Notes: a model not told the origin generated them from the sequence alone. A DNA stretch of 64,000 bases from Propionispora sp. 2/2-37 (GCF_001298735.1 NZ_CYSP01000001.1:62001-126000); one strand, 5' to 3'. Numbered from the stretch's first letter, positions 16,229-25,787 are shown. Program-made: numbers and translations.

Positions 16229-17602
16229 ATGCAAATAACTATACCGCGGGTTGTGATAGCTGGAACACAAAGTGGAGTCGGCAAAACGACGGTCGTGACG
16301 GGATTGCTGGCAGCCTTGGCGGCCCGGGGAATGCAAGTCCAGTCTTACAAGGTAGGACCGGATTATATTGATCCCGGGTTTCACCGGTTGGCGAGCGGGA
16401 AACCGGCGCATAATCTGGATACCTGGCTGATGCCTCCGGATATGGCAGTAAGAGTTTTTGCCAAAACGGCGCAGGGTAATGATATTGTAGTAATTGAAGG
16501 CGTCATGGGATTATATGATGGCGGCCGTAAAGGAATCAGCAGCACAGCGGCCATTGCTAAGATGCTACAGGCACCGGTGATTTTAGTGGTAGATGCCAGG
16601 TCTATGGGAGAGAGCATTGCAGCTACGGTGTTAGGATTTAAAGCATACGATCCGGAAGTAAAACTGGCCGGGGTGATTGTTAACCGTCTTGGTTCAGCCA
16701 CACACCGGGATTTAGTGGTTGAGGCACTGCAAAGAATCCATGTCCCCGTGCTGGGATGTATATACCGCGATACAGAACTCAGTTTACCAGAGCGTCATTT
16801 AGGGCTTACTCCGGTTACAGAGTGTAATGTGGAAAAAGTAATTGAAATACTGGGACAAACGCTTGAGACTCAGGTTGACCTGGAGCGTCTGCTGGAACTG
16901 GCTGATAAAACCGCCGCTATCGAGGTGGATACAGCAAGTCACTATCCCGAAGTATTCCCGCTCCGCATTGGTGTGGCTCAGGATAAAGCCTTTTCTTTTT
17001 ATTATCCGGAAAGCTTAGATATATTACAATCATTGGGGGCTGAACTGATTTTCTTCAGTCCGTTAGCTGATGAAGATCTTCCTGAAGCAGACGGAATTAT
17101 TTTTGGCGGTGGTTTCCCGGAAATGTTTGCACAGGAACTGACGGAGAATCAAAAGATGTGTACTGCTGTATTACGTGCATCTCAGCAGGGGATGCCAATT
17201 TATGCCGAATGCGGCGGATTAATGTACTTAACCAGAGAAATTGTCGATTTTTCGGGCAAGGTGCGCAAGATGGCCGGAGTTATCCCGGCAACTTGCGTGA
17301 TGGAACAGAAGCTGCAAACGGTAGGTTATGTGGAAGCTGTTTCACAACAAGACACGCTGCTTGGCCAAAGTGGCCAGTCGCTACGTGGGCATGAATTCCA
17401 TTTTTCACGGATGATACCGGATGATGAGCGAACCTTTCCCTGGGCTTATAAAATGGTGAAGATCCGTACGGGAAATGTCTATCGGGGTGGATATGCCCGA
17501 GATAATGTTTTGGCTTCTTATCTTCATATCCATTTTGCGGGCAACCGGCAGGCCGCTCATCGCTTTTTAAAGCGGTGCTGGCAGTTCAAGAGCAGGAAAT
17601 AA
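16229..17602 (+). CDS. cbiA: Cobyrinic acid a,c-diamide synthase CbiA
   Basis: 457 residues. ATP- and glutamine-dependent amidation of the a and c carboxyls. The N-terminal dethiobiotin-synthetase-like P-loop is GTQSGVGKTTV at residues 11-21, and the C-terminal glutamine amidotransferase domain has the Cys in YAECGGLMYL plus the conserved GHEFHFS and SYLHIHF. Start at 16229 follows AAGGGGGG. Downstream it meets cobU with about 30 bases between the stop and the chosen start. Confidence 0.95.
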   Translation: MQITIPRVVIAGTQSGVGKTTVVTGLLAALAARGMQVQSYKVGPDYIDPGFHRLASGKPAHNLDTWLMPPDMAVRVFAKTAQGNDIVVIEGVMGLYDGGRKGISSTAAIAKMLQAPVILVVDARSMGESIAATVLGFKAYDPEVKLAGVIVNRLGSATHRDLVVEALQRIHVPVLGCIYRDTELSLPERHLGLTPVTECNVEKVIEILGQTLETQVDLERLLELADKTAAIEVDTASHYPEVFPLRIGVAQDKAFSFYYPESLDILQSLGAELIFFSPLADEDLPEADGIIFGGGFPEMFAQELTENQKMCTAVLRASQQGMPIYAECGGLMYLTREIVDFSGKVRKMAGVIPATCVMEQKLQTVGYVEAVSQQDTLLGQSGQSLRGHEFHFSRMIPDDERTFPWAYKMVKIRTGNVYRGGYARDNVLASYLHIHFAGNRQAAHRFLKRCWQFKSRK

Positions 17603-17631
17603 AGAGTTTACAGGCAGGAGTTGAAGCTGTG

Positions 17632-18192
17632 ATGGCCAGGATAATTTTGATAACGGGTGGTGCCAGAAGCGGCAAAAGTGCGTTTGCGGAAAAATACGCC
17701 GGGGATGCAGGAAGTAGCATTGCGTATATCGCTACAGCACAGATCTATGATGAGGAGATGGCGCAGCGGGTAAGACTTCACCGTCAGCGCCGGCCTGATT
17801 CCTGGATTACCTTTGAGGCCCCTTACAATGCGGAGAACGCACTGGAAAAAGCATTGCAGCAGGCCGGTGTAGTCTTGTTCGATTGCCTGACTTTATATAC
17901 CAGTAATCTCCTTTTAGCCGAACAGGCACCTAAGGATAACGGGAAACGGGCTGCGTATATACTGGAAAAAATAGATATTTTACTAAAGACTGCGCGGTCA
18001 GGAAAAGGTACGGTCGTTTTTGTAACAAACGAAGTCGGGTGTGGCATTGTCCCTGATAATGCTTTGGCCCGTGAGTACCGCGATATAGCCGGCTGGGTTA
18101 ACCAAAAGGTGGCGGAGCTTGCGCAGGAAGTATATCTGGTTGTTTCCGGTATCCCACTGCCTATCAAGAATCTACCGAACGAGGAAGTGTAA
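17632..18192 (+). CDS. cobU: Adenosylcobinamide kinase / guanylyltransferase CobU
   Basis: 186 residues. Phosphorylates adenosylcobinamide and then transfers GMP to it during nucleotide-loop assembly. P-loop GGARSGKS at residues 8-15, RLHRQRRPDSW after it, and VTNEVGCGIVP near residue 125 are signatures. ATG at 17632 is preferred; GTG at 17629 is possible with the same AGGAG site at 17616-17620. Confidence 0.95.
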   Translation: MARIILITGGARSGKSAFAEKYAGDAGSSIAYIATAQIYDEEMAQRVRLHRQRRPDSWITFEAPYNAENALEKALQQAGVVLFDCLTLYTSNLLLAEQAPKDNGKRAAYILEKIDILLKTARSGKGTVVFVTNEVGCGIVPDNALAREYRDIAGWVNQKVAELAQEVYLVVSGIPLPIKNLPNEEV

Positions 18193-18193
18193 T

Positions 18194-19720
18194 ATGGCTA
18201 AGACGATAATGTTGCAAGGTACCAGTTCGCATGTGGGAAAAAGCATTTTAACAACTGCTTTATGCCGTATTTTTCTCCAGGATGACTTTAAAGTCGTACC
18301 TTTTAAGGCGCAAAATATGGCTCTTAATTCCTATGTTACCAGGGAAGGCGGGGAAATGGGACGCGCTCAGGTGGCTCAGGCAGAAGCGGCCGGACTGGAA
18401 CCTGCTGTGGAAATGAACCCCGTATTATTGAAACCGACGGGTAATTCTTGTTCACAAGTAATTTTAAAGGGCACTCCGGTAGGCAATATGTCGGCCGCCG
18501 AATATCATAACGGATATAGTCTAAAAGCGCTACAGGCGGTCAAGGAATGTCTGCATACCCTGTCAAATGCCTATGATATTATGGTTATCGAGGGTGCCGG
18601 AAGTCCGGCGGAGGTCAATCTTAAAGCTCAGGATATTGTCAACATGCGTGTTGCCAAACTAGCACAGGCACCTGTACTGCTTGTAGCCGATATCGACCGG
18701 GGCGGTGCCCTGGCTGCCGTTGTCGGGACGTTGGAATTGTTGGAAGCCGATGAACGTGAACTTGTCAAGGGAATTATCATCAATAAATTCAGGGGGGATA
18801 TTGGGCTGCTTCAGCCGGCGCTTGAGTTTTTGGAGAAAAAGACAGGTAAACCGGTTTTGGGAGTTATTCCGCATATTGAACAATTGGGCATTGATGATGA
18901 AGATTCGGTTTCCTTAGATGAAAAAGTTGTGGCAGAAAAGCGGGAGTTGGAGATTGCTGTTTTACGGACACCTAAAATTTCCAACTTTACTGATTTTGAT
19001 GCACTGGCGGGAGAGCCCGATGTCGCCGTCCGTTATGTCAAACGGGGTGAAAAAATAGGGTGTCCTGATTTGATTATTTTACCCGGCAGCAAGAATACCC
19101 AGGAAGATTTATTGTATTTACGGGAGCAGGGCTATGAAGAGGAAATTGTCCGTCTAGTATCAAGGGGGACGCCGCTGATCGGCATTTGCGGCGGTTACCA
19201 AATGCTGGGGATGGAGATTCGTGACCCGGACCATACGGAATCCCGGTTAGAAAACCAGAAGGGGTTAGGTTTGCTGAATATCATTACTACTTTTTTACCG
19301 GATAAGGTTACCCATCAGATTACGGCTTCCTGTAACGGGCAGGGATTTCTTGGCATAGATTATACAGATCATGCACTGACCGGATATGAAATTCATATGG
19401 GGCGAACGGAGCCACAGGAGACGTATTGTCATACATTTACCATTACCAGCCGTTCCGGGCAAGACACGGAATGTTATGATGGGATCGTCAGACAGGACGG
19501 GTTGGTTATGGGGACCTATATTCACGGGATTTTTGATAATGACGGCTATCGTCAGTCTATTTTGGACAAACTGCGGGAGCGTAACGGGTTGCCGTCGATT
19601 GTCCGCAAGCATAATACCCGGGCTGAGAAGCAGGCCAGCTATAACCGTTTGGCCGATATAGTGCGCAGACATCTGGATATGAAGGCCGTATATCGTTTAA
19701 TGAATTTACGGAGTTGTTGA
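18194..19720 (+). CDS. cbiP: Cobyric acid synthase CbiP
   Basis: 508 residues, normal for CbiP/CobQ. Amidates four carboxyls (b, d, e, g) of adenosylcobyrinic acid diamide. N-terminal MLQGTSSHVGKS contains the P-loop-like motif; the glutaminase domain has GICGGYQMLG with the catalytic Cys, then GYEIHMGRT and YIHGIFDN. Start at 18194 is one base after the cobU stop, behind GAGGAAG. Confidence 0.96.
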   Translation: MAKTIMLQGTSSHVGKSILTTALCRIFLQDDFKVVPFKAQNMALNSYVTREGGEMGRAQVAQAEAAGLEPAVEMNPVLLKPTGNSCSQVILKGTPVGNMSAAEYHNGYSLKALQAVKECLHTLSNAYDIMVIEGAGSPAEVNLKAQDIVNMRVAKLAQAPVLLVADIDRGGALAAVVGTLELLEADERELVKGIIINKFRGDIGLLQPALEFLEKKTGKPVLGVIPHIEQLGIDDEDSVSLDEKVVAEKRELEIAVLRTPKISNFTDFDALAGEPDVAVRYVKRGEKIGCPDLIILPGSKNTQEDLLYLREQGYEEEIVRLVSRGTPLIGICGGYQMLGMEIRDPDHTESRLENQKGLGLLNIITTFLPDKVTHQITASCNGQGFLGIDYTDHALTGYEIHMGRTEPQETYCHTFTITSRSGQDTECYDGIVRQDGLVMGTYIHGIFDNDGYRQSILDKLRERNGLPSIVRKHNTRAEKQASYNRLADIVRRHLDMKAVYRLMNLRSC

Positions 19721-19723
19721 GGT

Positions 19724-20674
19724 ATGAAAGAATTTCTTCCAATCGCCGCCGTGGTTGTTGATTGTATTATTGGTGATCCGCGTTCTTCCTGTCATCCCGT
19801 AGTGATGATTGGCAAATTGATTGCCGTTTTGGAACAGAAGCTACTCTGTCCCAGGGCTGCCCAGGCTTTGCAGATAATGGCCGGTGGCCTGCTGGTGGTT
19901 CTGGTTTTAATCATTGTCTATAGTATCTTGTGGTATGTTGTCGGTTTTTTTGCCACCTTGCCTTCGGCAGTGGCTTTTTGGTTGGAAGCCTGTTTACTTG
20001 CTTTTGTTATTACCCCCAATAGTCTGGCCAAGGCAGGCAGAGAAATCGGAGAGTACTTATCAGCCGGTAACCTTTCAGAAGCCCGCTATAAGGTGGGCTG
20101 GATTGTGGGCCGGGACACGGACAAACTTAATGTGGCCGAAATAACCAGAGCTACCGTGGAAACCATTGCCGAAAATATTGTTGATGGTATTATAGCCCCG
20201 CTTTTTTACTATTTCATCGGTGGAGTACCGCTGGCTTTTTTATACCGGGCGGTAAATACAATGGATTCAATGATCGGCTATAGAAATGATAAATATCTGT
20301 ATTTTGGCAGGATAGCCGCCCGTGTAGATGATATGTTTAATTATATACCGGCACGTCTAACCGGGGTTCTTTTAGTGTTTGCCTCCTGGATTCTGAACTA
20401 TGATGCTGCAGGAGCGGCAAAGACCGTTTTAAGGGATGCGCACCGTCATCCCAGCCCTAACAGCGGAATCCCCGAAGCGGCAACAGCCGGTGCGCTAGGC
20501 ATCAGACTGGGCGGATTAAATTATTATGGCGGGGTTGCCTCTTTCCGTGCCTATATGGGTAACGGGCCGGGTCCCTTGAGGCCTATGCATATTACGCGGT
20601 CAATCAACCTCATGTATGCCAGTACCTTGATTTTTCTTGGTCTATGTCTGGTTTTGCAGTTTATCAAACAGTAA
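19724..20674 (+). CDS. cbiB: Adenosylcobinamide-phosphate synthase CbiB
   Basis: 316-residue membrane protein with about five helices. Joins cobyric acid to (R)-1-aminopropan-2-ol phosphate. DCIIGDPRSSCHPVVMIGKLI near the N-terminus and VNTMDSMIGYRNDKY in the middle are family signatures, as is HPSPNSGIPEA. Fits with the threonine kinase and threonine-phosphate decarboxylase genes downstream that supply its linker substrate. Confidence 0.95.
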   Translation: MKEFLPIAAVVVDCIIGDPRSSCHPVVMIGKLIAVLEQKLLCPRAAQALQIMAGGLLVVLVLIIVYSILWYVVGFFATLPSAVAFWLEACLLAFVITPNSLAKAGREIGEYLSAGNLSEARYKVGWIVGRDTDKLNVAEITRATVETIAENIVDGIIAPLFYYFIGGVPLAFLYRAVNTMDSMIGYRNDKYLYFGRIAARVDDMFNYIPARLTGVLLVFASWILNYDAAGAAKTVLRDAHRHPSPNSGIPEAATAGALGIRLGGLNYYGGVASFRAYMGNGPGPLRPMHITRSINLMYASTLIFLGLCLVLQFIKQ

Positions 20675-20714
20675 ATTGGAGAAAGGAAAGCGGAGCGACG
20701 CTTGACAATGATAT

Positions 20715-21467
20715 ATGAAGGATTTTATTACAGGCCTGCAATTTTTAACACGCATTCGCTTTTTTCGGGAAGATACCTGGACAGCAGAGCGTTTTGGCCG
20801 CAGTGTTGTTTTTTTCCCGCTCGTTGGGGCGGTTATTGGCTTGGTATTAGTTGCCGTTTATTTAATCGTTGAACAGTACCTGCCGTTGGCCGGGATCTCG
20901 TTTTCACGCCATATTCTGGCGACCTTGCTTGTAGCTGCACATATTATAGTGACCGGCGGGCTGCATTGCGATGGTTTTATGGATACTATTGACGGGATTT
21001 TCTCCGGGCGGCCGAGAGAGCGAATGCTGGAGATTATGAAGGACAGTCGTGTTGGTGCCAACGGAGTAACAGCTTTTATTTTGTTTGTTTTAATGAAATG
21101 GTCTTTTTTGATGGATATCTCTCTAGAATTTCTGCCCGGTGCTATTTTTCTAATGCCTGTTTTAGGGCGGTTATGCATGGTGGTGGGTATTACCTGCTTC
21201 GACTATGCCAGAGCGGATGGAATGGGAAAAGCGTTTAACCAATATGCCGGCAAACAATCTTTATATATTGCTTTATTTTATTCACTGATCATCGTTGTTC
21301 TTTTTGGTAAGCAGGCACTATTTGCCGGATTTGCAGCAGTTTGCTGCGGCCTTCTTTTTGCTGGGTACATCAGCCGGATTTTGCACGGCTTGACGGGAGA
21401 TGCCTATGGGGCGATTACAGAAGTAACGGAATTATTGGTACTGTTTTTTTATGTTTTACTTTTTTAA
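20715..21467 (+). CDS. cobS: Adenosylcobinamide-GDP ribazoletransferase CobS
   Basis: 250-residue polytopic membrane enzyme. Joins the activated lower-ligand riboside (alpha-ribazole) to adenosylcobinamide-GDP. The metal-binding HCDGFMDTIDG, followed by MLEIMKDSRVGANG, is the family signature. The ATG at 20715 is the first possible start after an in-frame stop at 20709; its ribosome site is weak, with the nearest purine-rich run about 20 bases upstream, so expression may be lower than that of its neighbours. Confidence 0.94.
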   Translation: MKDFITGLQFLTRIRFFREDTWTAERFGRSVVFFPLVGAVIGLVLVAVYLIVEQYLPLAGISFSRHILATLLVAAHIIVTGGLHCDGFMDTIDGIFSGRPRERMLEIMKDSRVGANGVTAFILFVLMKWSFLMDISLEFLPGAIFLMPVLGRLCMVVGITCFDYARADGMGKAFNQYAGKQSLYIALFYSLIIVVLFGKQALFAGFAAVCCGLLFAGYISRILHGLTGDAYGAITEVTELLVLFFYVLLF

Positions 21468-21528
21468 GTTGTTCAAGTAGTGTTATATAAGTTGGCATTC
21501 AAGAAATGTGGATCAGGAGAATGAAGGC

Positions 21529-22401
21529 ATGAAAGTAAAAGTGGAAGTTCCAGGGTCTTGCGGTGAATTGGTACAAGGAACAATTGCTGGACAGAATTTT
21601 CTAATCACCTGCCCGGTAGATCTTTATTCCTGTATTGAAATGACTGCAGGAGAATACGATTTGGAACATGAGCCGGAAAAAGTACGGCTGGCTATAGAGA
21701 GGACTTTCGCTTATTTGGGCAGGAAGCGACCGGATTGCCGGATAAAAGTCGTTTCGGAACTGCTAACGGGGAAAGGCATGGCCTCAAGCAGTGCCGATAT
21801 AAGTGCCGCCTGTCAAGCGGCTGCACTATGGGCCGGGGTAGAAATAACGGTTGATGAGATAGCGGACATTGCCTTGGCTATTGAGCCAACGGATGCTGTT
21901 TTTTATCCGGGAATTGTTATGTTTGATCATCTTCAGGGGCGCGTTCGGAGACAACTGGGCCGGCCTCCTCACATTAATATTGCTTTGTTTGATACCGGAG
22001 GAGAAATTGATACGCTGGAATTTAACCGGCGGAAGGATCTGCATTCTCTGAACAGCAATAAGGAAGAAAAAATAATTGAGGCAGTGAACCAGGTAGTTAA
22101 AGGAATTGCGTCAGGTAATCCAGAATTAATTGGAAGTGGAGCTACTTTGAGTGCTTTGGCCAATCAGCCGATTTTATATAAAGAGTACCTGGAAGAAGTT
22201 ATCAGCGTCAGTAAAGCATATGGTGCGTTTGGCGTTAATGTAGCTCACAGTGGAACCATTGTGGGAATTCTTTATTCTCCGGCAAAGCCTGAACAGCTTG
22301 TTGAATGTATTTTGGCGGTTCAAGTTGCTTGTCCGGGCATTCGCTATATCCGGACAGTCAAATTGATATCTGGAGGATTGCGTATACAGGTAGGTGATTA
22401 A
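21529..22401 (+). CDS. pduX: GHMP-family L-threonine kinase (PduX-like)
   Basis: 290 residues. PGSCGELVQG at residues 8-17 and the glycine/serine-rich ATP loop GKGMASSSADIS mark the PduX branch of GHMP kinases, which makes L-threonine O-3-phosphate for the aminopropanol linker. Start at 21529 is placed behind AGGAG; an in-frame GTG at 21508 is also possible. Location directly before the threonine-phosphate decarboxylase supports the function. Confidence 0.88.
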   Translation: MKVKVEVPGSCGELVQGTIAGQNFLITCPVDLYSCIEMTAGEYDLEHEPEKVRLAIERTFAYLGRKRPDCRIKVVSELLTGKGMASSSADISAACQAAALWAGVEITVDEIADIALAIEPTDAVFYPGIVMFDHLQGRVRRQLGRPPHINIALFDTGGEIDTLEFNRRKDLHSLNSNKEEKIIEAVNQVVKGIASGNPELIGSGATLSALANQPILYKEYLEEVISVSKAYGAFGVNVAHSGTIVGILYSPAKPEQLVECILAVQVACPGIRYIRTVKLISGGLRIQVGD

Positions 22402-22404
22402 ACC

Positions 22405-23493
22405 GTGCAAAATTATGAACATGGCGGTAATCTCTATGCCGCTATGCGGGATAAAAAGATTCATATGGCGGAATTTTTGGATTTTAGTGCTAACATTAAT
22501 CCGTTAGGTATGCCGGACAGTTTGGTAAAAGCAGTCAATCGGGCTTTGCCTTATATTATTCATTATCCGGATACCGAAGCCAGGGAGCTAAAGGAGGCAA
22601 TCCGCTTTCGCTACGGGATTCCGGAGGGCAGCATTACTGTTGGTAATGGTGCAGTGGAGGTTATTTATCTTCTGTGCCATATGCTAAAACCCCAAAAAGT
22701 GCTTGTTGCCGCTCCCACTTTCGGTGAATATGAACGGGCCGCACGCGCCAGTGGTGCCGAAGTTGCTTATTATTACCTGCAGCCGGACAGCAGGTTTGCA
22801 ATTGATCTCCATGAGTGGATAAAATGTGCAGCCGGAGTGGATATGCTCTTTTTAGGAAATCCGAACAATCCGACCGGTAACTTGCTGCAGTATCAGGATA
22901 TTCAGACTATTTTAGAGGCTTTAAAAGGAGAAAATACCCTTGTTGTAGTGGATGAGTCTTTTCTGGATTTTCTAGATGATGACCGTTCTTATTCTTGCCG
23001 GCATTTGTTGCCGCTTTATCCTAATCTGATCATTATCCATTCGCTCACTAAATTTTATGCCATGCCCGGCCTGCGGTTAGGATTTGCTGCGGCCAATGAT
23101 CCAATTACTGCTATGCTTCATGCCGGCAAGGATCCATGGAATGTGAATTCACTGGCACAAAGTGCAGGCGTGGCGGTGTTATATGATGACGACTACCGGG
23201 AACGCAGCAAATGTTTTGTACAAAAAGTTAAGGACGAATTATACACGGCGTTATCTGCTCTTTCTTGTATTAAGCCTTATCCGCCTTCGGTTAATTTTAT
23301 ATTGATCAATATAAAATTAACCGGATTTTCCGCTCAGGAGCTACGCAATAAGCTGGAACAATATCGTATACTTGTGCGTGACTGCAGCAATTATCCTGGT
23401 TTATCCAATGAATATATCCGTGTGGCTGTAAAACAGCCAAGACAAAATGAGAGATTACTGGCCGCTCTGGAGACAGTAATGAGTAAGAGGTGA
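22405..23493 (+). CDS. cobD: Threonine-phosphate decarboxylase CobD
   Basis: 362-residue fold-type I PLP enzyme of the histidinol-phosphate aminotransferase type. It converts threonine phosphate to (R)-1-aminopropan-2-ol phosphate. DFSANINPLG near residue 26, GNPNNPTG near residue 152, and the PLP lysine (about 216) in SLTKFYAMPGLRLG are visible. GTG start; no ATG is available in frame. Belongs with the pduX-like kinase upstream and CbiB. Confidence 0.9.
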   Translation: MQNYEHGGNLYAAMRDKKIHMAEFLDFSANINPLGMPDSLVKAVNRALPYIIHYPDTEARELKEAIRFRYGIPEGSITVGNGAVEVIYLLCHMLKPQKVLVAAPTFGEYERAARASGAEVAYYYLQPDSRFAIDLHEWIKCAAGVDMLFLGNPNNPTGNLLQYQDIQTILEALKGENTLVVVDESFLDFLDDDRSYSCRHLLPLYPNLIIIHSLTKFYAMPGLRLGFAAANDPITAMLHAGKDPWNVNSLAQSAGVAVLYDDDYRERSKCFVQKVKDELYTALSALSCIKPYPPSVNFILINIKLTGFSAQELRNKLEQYRILVRDCSNYPGLSNEYIRVAVKQPRQNERLLAALETVMSKR

Positions 23494-23497
23494 CTGT

Positions 23498-24106
23498 ATG
23501 ACAAAAGTAATTATGGTAAGACATGGACAAACAACCTGGAATTTGGAACATAAATATCAGGGACATAGTGATATTGTCTTAAGTGAGCAGGGGATACGGC
23601 AGGCAGAACTGGCGGCGAAGCGTTTGGCCGATGAGCCTATTCAGGCCGTGTACGCCAGCGATTTAAGCCGGGCCTTTAAAACAGCGGAAATTATTGCAGC
23701 GAAACATCGGCTGCCTGTTAGCGGTTTAGCTGAATTGCGGGAGATTAATTTTGGTAAATGGGAAGGGCTTACTTATGAACAAATATATGCCGGCTGGCCT
23801 GAGCTTATAAAAACGTTATATAACAATCCGGATGAAAGTCAGGTACCCGGGGGCGAAACGTTCCGAACATTGAAAGAACGGGCTTTTCATTGTCTGGAAA
23901 CTTTATTAGCCAGACATCCTGATGAGACTATCTTGCTGGTATCGCATGGCGGCACCATTCGAACCTTGCTGTGCGCAGTACTTAATATTCATTTAAACCA
24001 CATTTGGAAAATAAAGCAAGACAATACGGCAGTTAATATTATTGAGTTCAACGAGGCTTATCCGGTGGTTGCCCTTTTGAACGATACGCACCATCTTAAA
24101 GAGTAA
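23498..24106 (+). CDS. cobC: Alpha-ribazole phosphatase (histidine phosphatase) CobC
   Basis: 202 residues of the phosphoglycerate mutase-like superfamily with the catalytic RHG at residues 8-10 and a second histidine in LLVSHGGTIRTL. In this operon it most likely removes the 5' phosphate from alpha-ribazole phosphate or from the cobamide precursor. Sequence alone does not distinguish this from other small histidine phosphatases, so the assignment rests on its place as last gene of the cobamide operon. Confidence 0.85.
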   Translation: MTKVIMVRHGQTTWNLEHKYQGHSDIVLSEQGIRQAELAAKRLADEPIQAVYASDLSRAFKTAEIIAAKHRLPVSGLAELREINFGKWEGLTYEQIYAGWPELIKTLYNNPDESQVPGGETFRTLKERAFHCLETLLARHPDETILLVSHGGTIRTLLCAVLNIHLNHIWKIKQDNTAVNIIEFNEAYPVVALLNDTHHLKE

Positions 24107-24110
24107 AGGG

Positions 24111-24443
24111 TTATTTCCAGGTTTTCCATTCTTCCGGCTGATAACCGACCGTGGCTGACGCGCCATTACGGACAATCGGTGTGGTAAACAGTAACGGGTT
24201 ATTCAGCAAGACTTCTGTAATGTCATGTAATATATACTTCAGATGCATTTTTTGGTATTCTTTGCCTTCCTTATTGATTAAATCATCCAGACGGATACGT
24301 TGACTGATGCTTCTTAATTCTCCTTTACTGACCCCTTTTACAGTCAGGTCAATGAACTGGTACTTAATCCCTCTTTCTTTAAAGAAGCGTTCGGCTTTAC
24401 GGGTGTTCTGGCATTTTTTAATGCCAAATATTTGAATATTCAT
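24111..24443 (-). CDS. ArsC/Spx-family thioredoxin-fold protein
   Basis: 110 residues from the ATG at 24443 (an upstream in-frame start at 24458 would add five residues). IFGIKKCQNTRKA places a single Cys at position 11 and Arg at 15, as in the ArsC/YffB/Spx family. The C-terminal TTPIVRNG, with the cis-proline region, also fits. Spx proteins that bind RNA polymerase usually have CxxC, which is absent, so a small reductase or YffB-like role is more likely. Converges with cobC with only four bases between stop codons. Confidence 0.8.
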   Translation of the reverse strand: MNIQIFGIKKCQNTRKAERFFKERGIKYQFIDLTVKGVSKGELRSISQRIRLDDLINKEGKEYQKMHLKYILHDITEVLLNNPLLFTTPIVRNGASATVGYQPEEWKTWK

Positions 24444-24556
24444 AAGAAGTACCACCAATCTGTTTTTTTGTTCTTTGTCTGTAATTTGTTGGAAAAATGC
24501 GGTATAATATCCTCTAGAGGGTAAATTCGCTCCTCGTGGGTTAAGGAGGATTATCT

Positions 24557-25384
24557 GTGCTGTCGGAATTTGAGGCCGTTATTTTAAGTAAGGAATTAAA
24601 TCTTAATTCCATCGCTAACCATTTTGGCATTAATCGTAAATTTAAATGGGAAGATTCATTGATTTTGGGCGAACTTTATTTACAAAAAATTATTACCAAT
24701 GCGCAGGGTAAGATCGTTTATCTATTTTCCTTCGGCAGTGCGGTATTTGTGAATTTTTCTCATTCCGATATTATGACGGTTGTCCAGTATATAAAAGCAC
24801 TGGAAGCAGATATTAATCTAGCAGATATCTTTAAATTTGTCGACAATTATAATTTAAGTATGGATAGTGAGACACCGGCAACTATCACGAATGATTATAT
24901 CGTTGTTGAGCGAGCTGAGCAATATCATTTGGAGATTATTTCCGTCGTTCTGGCAAAATCGGTTGCTTTGGAAAAAATTGAAAGCGAAATTGGGTTATTG
25001 TTGGATAAAACAGAAGATGTCATTGATAAATTAAATCAGGGGCAGCTAACGGTATCTGACCAAAAACTTGCTAAAATGTCGGCCAATGCGTTAGGTTTTA
25101 AATTAAACACGGTGTCCTATATTATGTTGCTGGATAAACCGGACATTACATGGACTAACGAGGAAGCCGGCAAGTTGTTTGAGGAATTGGCCCGTTTGTT
25201 TGAACTAACCGAGCGTTATAATAATATTCATCACAAAACGGCGGTATTAATGGATATTACCAATGTGTTTGCAGGGTTGGTACAATCAAACCGCGGGACA
25301 CGTTTGGAGTGGGCGATTATTATTCTGATCGCCTTAGAGATCGTTTTATCTTTGTATGATTTGTTCTGGAAGACTGCTGCCTAA
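24557..25384 (+). CDS. RMD1/YagE (DUF155) family protein
   Basis: 275 residues, GTG start after AAGGAGGA. The N-terminal half has the GKIVYLFSFGSAVFVNF segment typical of the RMD1/sif2 family; a long helical part follows, and the C-terminal WAIIILIALEIVLSLYDLF is a single membrane anchor. Yeast members affect nuclear division and mitochondrial translation; bacterial function is not known. A TATAAT at 24504-24509 may belong to its promoter. No operon partner is evident. Confidence 0.75.
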   Translation: MLSEFEAVILSKELNLNSIANHFGINRKFKWEDSLILGELYLQKIITNAQGKIVYLFSFGSAVFVNFSHSDIMTVVQYIKALEADINLADIFKFVDNYNLSMDSETPATITNDYIVVERAEQYHLEIISVVLAKSVALEKIESEIGLLLDKTEDVIDKLNQGQLTVSDQKLAKMSANALGFKLNTVSYIMLLDKPDITWTNEEAGKLFEELARLFELTERYNNIHHKTAVLMDITNVFAGLVQSNRGTRLEWAIIILIALEIVLSLYDLFWKTAA

Positions 25385-25417
25385 ATAAGGTTCTGAAATT
25401 TTTTATAACATTACGGG

Positions 25418-25445
25418 TTGTTTGGAAATATATAATTAATATAAT
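25418..25445 (+). promoter_or_regulatory. Possible sigma-A promoter for the thioredoxin gene
   Basis: TTGTTT (25418-25423), a 16-base spacer and a perfect TATAAT (25440-25445), 18 bases before the trx ATG. The -35 is poor and the spacing to the ribosome site is short. Confidence 0.35.
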
Positions 25446-25463
25446 CGAAAAGGAGGACCATAC

Positions 25464-25787
25464 ATGTCGAATCTTTTAAATGCAAATCAGGATAACTTTC
25501 AGGAAGAAGTTGTTGATTCCACCACGCCGGTATTAGTTGATTTTTGGGCTCCATGGTGCGGGTATTGCACCAAACTATCGCCAGTATTGGAAGAGTTGGC
25601 GGCAGAACTTGGTACAAAGGTGAAAATAGTTAAGGTAAATGTGGATGAAAATCGTTCGTTAGCTCAATCCTATGGAGTTATGAGCTTGCCCACAATGATT
25701 TTATTTAAGGGTGGGGAACAGACCGAAAAACTGATGGGTTATATGCCTAAATCTGCAATTTCAGCCAAACTTTCATCGCTTCTGTAA
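25464..25787 (+). CDS. Thioredoxin with a WCGYC active site
   Basis: 107 residues, full thioredoxin fold: WAPWCGYC at residues 28-35, the conserved cis-proline in SLPTM, and GYMPKSAI near the C-terminus. Reduces protein disulfides in the cytoplasm. The active site has Tyr where typical thioredoxins have Pro (WCGPC), a change expected to raise the redox potential. Strong AAAGGAGGA ribosome site. Apparently a single-gene unit, with a terminator directly after it. Confidence 0.92.
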   Translation: MSNLLNANQDNFQEEVVDSTTPVLVDFWAPWCGYCTKLSPVLEELAAELGTKVKIVKVNVDENRSLAQSYGVMSLPTMILFKGGEQTEKLMGYMPKSAISAKLSSLL

